A DNA stretch of 25,733 nt, from NCBI GenBank assembly GCA_023399215.1, contig JAEWQJ010000053.1, positions 1 through 25,733 on the forward strand, given 5' to 3'. Every line of letters begins with the position of its first letter. Positions within the stretch are counted from its first letter, which is position 1. The position numbers and the translations under genes were made by a program. The notes beneath the pieces are model-generated. The model worked only from the letters and a program-made list of their open reading frames with translations, had not been told where the DNA came from and made no database searches. This DNA comes from Methanobacteriota archaeon. Its GTDB lineage: Archaea; Halobacteriota; Methanosarcinia; Methanosarcinales; Methanosarcinaceae. This document shows, piece by piece, positions 23,116-25,733 of the stretch.

Positions 23116-24597
23116 TTATTCCGCGGAATCTATCTGGGCTTTTTGCAGCCTGCCGCTGTAGTCTATATACACAGCTTTTACCTCGGAAAACTCTTTGACG
23201 GCCTCGGTACCAGCTTCCCGAAAACCGTTTCCTGTCCCTTTGACCCCTCCAAAGGGAAGATGGACTTCGGCCCCTATTGTAGGAGCATTAACATATGTGA
23301 TTCCGGCTTCGATTTTTTCGATTGCCCTGAAAGCGTTTCCTAGATTTTCGGTGTAGATTGCCGAAGAAAGTCCGTATCTGGTACTATTAGCAAGTGTGAT
23401 TGCCTCTTCAAGGTCTGAAACCGTAAAGACCCCGAGTACTGGCCCGAAAATCTCTTCCTGTGCAATCCGCATGTCCGGCCTGACATCCGTAAATATTGTG
23501 GGCTCGAAGAAATATCCCGGAAGCCCAAGATCGATTCTGTTTCCACCGTAAAGAAGAGTTGCTCCTTCTTCTTTTCCTATTTTTACGTATTTTTCGATCT
23601 TCTCAAGCTGCGCTTTGTTGATTACAGGCCCGATGTCCGTCTCAGGCAGAAGTCCCCCACCTATACTGAGAGCTTTTGCTTTTGCAAGCAGCCTTTTTAT
23701 GAATTCGTCCTTTATCTTCTCATGCAGAATCAGCCTGCTCGTAGCAGTACAGCGCTGCCCTGTAGTCCCGAAAGCTCCCCACAACACACCCTCAAGAGCC
23801 AGTCCAAGGTCGGCATCATCCATAACAATTACCGGGTTTTTGCCTCCGAGTTCCAGAGAGACTCTTTTCATGGTTTTTGAACACTCTTCCATTATCCATT
23901 TTCCGGTATCAAGGCTGCCTGTAAAGGAGATAGCCTTTATGCGAGGGTGCTGGACTACAGCTTTCCCGACAGTTCCTCCAGGTCCTGTTACCAGATTTAT
24001 CACTCCTGGAGGCAAGCCTGCTTCACTAAGCACCTCTATCAGCTTGAAGGCAAGCAGAGGCGTGTCACTTGCAGGCTTGAAAACAATCGCATTTCCAGCT
24101 ACAAGGGCTGGCATAATCTTCCACGCGGGAATAGCAATCGGAAAGTTCCAGGGCGTTATTAAGCCAACTACCCCTATAGGCCTGAGTATGGTCATGCAGA
24201 ACTTTTCCTTGAGTTCGGAAGTCGTTGTTTCTCCAAGCATCCGCCTTCCTTCCCCTGCGGCATAATTTGTGATATCAATTGCTTCCTGTACATCTCCCCT
24301 TGTCTCAGGCAGCACCTTTCCCATCTCTTCTGTCATGAGGACAGCAAGTTCTTCCTTCCTTTCCTGTAAAATCCGGGCTGCCCTGAAGAGTACCTCAGCT
24401 CTTTTTGCAGCCGGGACCTCGCTCCAGAGCCTGAATCCTGCTTCAGCAGCCTCAACCGCCCTGTCCACGTCCTTAGTTCCAGCGACCTGTATTGTTGCCA
24501 GGCTTTCCAGAGTAGCCGGATTTATATCTTCAAAGGTCTCTCCGGTTGAAGAGTCCTTAAATTCTCCCCCTATAAACAGTTTGTACTCCTGAACCAT
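23116..24597 (-). CDS. NAD(P)-dependent aldehyde dehydrogenase, semialdehyde type
   Basis: This 493-residue enzyme oxidises an aldehyde to the acid with NAD(P). It has the full active site: PWNFPIAIP with Asn151, FKPAS with Lys174, FTGS (226-229), general base Glu249 in LELGGKNP, and nucleophile Cys283 in TTGQRCTATSRL. The C-terminus PFGGVKGTGNGFREAG followed by FSEVKAVYIDYSGRLQKAQ is that of the succinate-/2-oxoglutarate-semialdehyde dehydrogenase group (Bacillus YcbD/GucD type). The length is standard. The start is ATG 24597 with GGGGA 4 nt upstream. First gene of the operon with the aminotransferase, it probably oxidises the semialdehyde the latter produces. Annotation as succinate-semialdehyde dehydrogenase is common for such proteins, but the true substrate cannot be read from sequence. 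Confidence 0.92.
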   Translation of the reverse strand: MVQEYKLFIGGEFKDSSTGETFEDINPATLESLATIQVAGTKDVDRAVEAAEAGFRLWSEVPAAKRAEVLFRAARILQERKEELAVLMTEEMGKVLPETRGDVQEAIDITNYAAGEGRRMLGETTTSELKEKFCMTILRPIGVVGLITPWNFPIAIPAWKIMPALVAGNAIVFKPASDTPLLAFKLIEVLSEAGLPPGVINLVTGPGGTVGKAVVQHPRIKAISFTGSLDTGKWIMEECSKTMKRVSLELGGKNPVIVMDDADLGLALEGVLWGAFGTTGQRCTATSRLILHEKIKDEFIKRLLAKAKALSIGGGLLPETDIGPVINKAQLEKIEKYVKIGKEEGATLLYGGNRIDLGLPGYFFEPTIFTDVRPDMRIAQEEIFGPVLGVFTVSDLEEAITLANSTRYGLSSAIYTENLGNAFRAIEKIEAGITYVNAPTIGAEVHLPFGGVKGTGNGFREAGTEAVKEFSEVKAVYIDYSGRLQKAQIDSAE

Positions 24598-24630
24598 AAA
24601 ATCCCCATAAAGGCATGAATATACAAGGAA

Positions 24631-24640
24631 ATAAATATAT
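24631..24640 (-). promoter_or_regulatory. TATA box of the dehydrogenase-aminotransferase operon
   Basis: On the - strand this reads ATATATTTAT and lies about 38 bp before the ATG. It would start transcription near 24608 and leave a short leader that still includes the GGGGA ribosome binding site. Flanking GGAA and TTCC form a small inverted repeat around it, a possible regulator site. Confidence 0.45.
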
Positions 24641-24924
24641 TCCAGAAATCTTTTGTTACAGAAGGTTTTTTCTAGTCTGCTGGATAAACCTGCTTCTTAT
24701 TAAGCAGATAGAGATCAAATAAAAGTGAAGACTGCTAAATAAAGTTAAAAATGGCTAAATAAAGTGTGATATGTTATATATTATGCTCTTTAAAAGCCTG
24801 CAATGAAAAAATCCAAAAACCGACAAAATCCAAAAACCGACTTAGCAACAGCTATTGACAGATATAAACATTTTGAATATGGTTGAGAACTATCGCAGGG
24901 TTCAAAGTTCTTACTTTGTTCTTT
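24641..24924. other. gene-free spacer with short duplications
   Basis: No gene is seen. It holds a 6-bp hairpin (CTGCTT/AAGCAG, 24690-24707), two copies of GGCTAAATAAAGT-like sequence (about 24732 and 24750) and two copies of AAATCCAAAAACCGAC (about 24809 and 24825). These may be young, two-unit versions of the tandem arrays found elsewhere in the window. Confidence 0.5.
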
Positions 24925-25308
24925 TTAGTAGCTTGTATTGCTACTGACAGCCTGCCAGATTCTTTTTGATAGCTCGGAATACTGTGCTTTTGGGTCCCCT
25001 ATTTTCTGAATAAAGGAATTTGCGCCATTCTCAATTGCCTGGTGCATGAGTTCGTCTTTACCCACACCTGTGAACAGGATAAAGGGAGTGTCAATCCTTT
25101 TGTCACGAATAGTTTTCAAAAACGTGATGCCATCCATTAAAGGCATATCATAGTCTGAGACTACCACATCATAGGAGTTTTTCTCCAGCCTCTGAAGGGC
25201 TTCCCTTGCAGAGTCTACAGTATCCGAAGTTATATCATGAAAGACTTCTAAGAAGGTTTTTGATAGCTCCAAAAACAAAGGGTCATCATCTACAAGCAGT
25301 ATTTTCAT
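24925..25308 (-). CDS. single-domain response regulator (CheY-like receiver)
   Basis: This 127-residue receiver domain passes a phosphate signal from a histidine kinase. It has the acidic pocket Asp7-Asp8-Asp9 in LLVDDDP, phospho-acceptor Asp52 in VVVSDYDMPLMDG, Thr80 in FILFTG and Lys102 in SFIQK: a complete active site. No DNA-binding or output domain follows, so it must act through a partner protein, as is common in Methanosarcina. The start is ATG 25308-25306 with AGGAG about 10 nt upstream. No kinase gene is in the window, so its partner is unknown. It appears to be a stand-alone gene. Confidence 0.93.
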   Translation of the reverse strand: MKILLVDDDPLFLELSKTFLEVFHDITSDTVDSAREALQRLEKNSYDVVVSDYDMPLMDGITFLKTIRDKRIDTPFILFTGVGKDELMHQAIENGANSFIQKIGDPKAQYSELSKRIWQAVSSNTSY

Positions 25309-25616
25309 GTGGATCTTCTCCTGAGGTTATTATCTTATAACCTTCTGTGGATCATTACACCACTTATCATCTCCTATGTACCAAAATGTCACCCACAACT
25401 ACCAATAATTACTATTAGTATAAATGTCTTAATTAATATAAAAAGTTATCTTCTTTACGTTATAAATAGGAGTTTCTGTCATTTTGAAGGGAGAATTTTT
25501 GTATTTTAGAGATTAAAATCTATTATTTTATCTTATCTGGCCTGAAACATTCTTGAAGGAAAAATACAGGTATAAGAAGAAATAAAAAAGTATTTCTTAA
25601 TAAGATAACGGATAAA
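25309..25616. other. AT-rich region upstream of the response regulator
   Basis: No convincing gene is present. On the - strand TTTTTATATTAATT (about 25432-25446) is a candidate TATA region for the response regulator, giving a leader of roughly 100 nt. A 66-codon + strand frame here lacks a ribosome binding site and recognisable features. Confidence 0.4.
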
Positions 25617-25733
25617 AACAAAAATGAAGAATAAACAATAGAGAACAATAAAAAATGAACAACAGAGAACAATAAAAAATGAACAACAGAGAACAATAAA
25701 AAATGAACAACAGAGAACAATAAAAAATGAACA
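25617..25733. repeat. 24-bp tandem repeat running off the right edge
   Basis: GAGAACAATAAAAAATGAAC plus AACA (24 bp) repeats at 25641, 25665, 25689 and 25713, preceded by a degenerate unit from 25617. The last unit is cut by the window end. The units are nearly identical, which suggests recent expansion. Frames through it on the - strand only repeat an 8-residue pattern. Confidence 0.9.

Overview
The window looks like a chromosomal segment of a methanogenic archaeon, most likely a Methanosarcina species. The reasons are the archaeal argG and carA-carB genes, a glycine-betaine-type ABC transporter resembling the Methanosarcina Ota system, archaeal TATA-like promoters ahead of several genes, long intergenic spaces, and many short minisatellite-like arrays. 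No rRNA, tRNA, CRISPR array, transposase or integrase was seen.

Positions 1-7580 form an AT-rich accessory block with the character of a defence or conflict island. It opens with two degenerate copies of a roughly 200-bp repeat (136-526); a related 67-bp piece recurs at 4624-4690. Next comes a two-gene + strand operon: a four-pass membrane protein (749-2353) followed 2 bp later by a small beta-repeat plus helical protein (2356-2733). The two proteins share a short motif (AQVVSG..N.VT), at the C-terminus of the first and the N-terminus of the second. Convergent to this pair is a stand-alone SIR2-family protein with its NAD-binding motifs intact (2853-4394, - strand). After a 0.5-kb spacer is a tightly overlapping three-gene operon: a winged-helix/Panacea-YwgA-like protein (4886-5485), a PIN-like nuclease (5475-6068) and an unrecognised alternating alpha/beta protein (6055-7356). 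These two operons are the best candidates for an undescribed system.

Positions 7582-13546 (- strand) hold arginine and pyrimidine biosynthesis: argG (argininosuccinate synthase), then the carA-carB operon (carbamoyl phosphate synthetase), whose genes overlap by one base. CarAB makes the carbamoyl phosphate that feeds the citrulline used by ArgG, so the two units are metabolically linked. Positions 14239-17680 (+ strand) hold an osmoprotectant ABC transporter: an ATPase with C-terminal CBS domains, a permease and a substrate-binding lipoprotein. An intercistronic hairpin separates the lipoprotein gene from the other two.

Positions 18019-21480 carry a TPR protein, a nine-repeat ankyrin protein, a small unknown protein, a twice-frameshifted small membrane-protein pseudogene and a candidate 57-residue membrane protein. 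Positions 21660-24597 (- strand) hold an aldehyde dehydrogenase followed by a class III aminotransferase, a probable omega-amino-acid catabolic pair. A single-domain response regulator (24925-25308, - strand) is the last gene.

Seven tandem arrays of unrelated sequence, with units of 14 to 24 bp, lie in the intergenic spaces of the core part (8837 onward). Three of them run through a stop codon on their border. None was seen in the accessory block.
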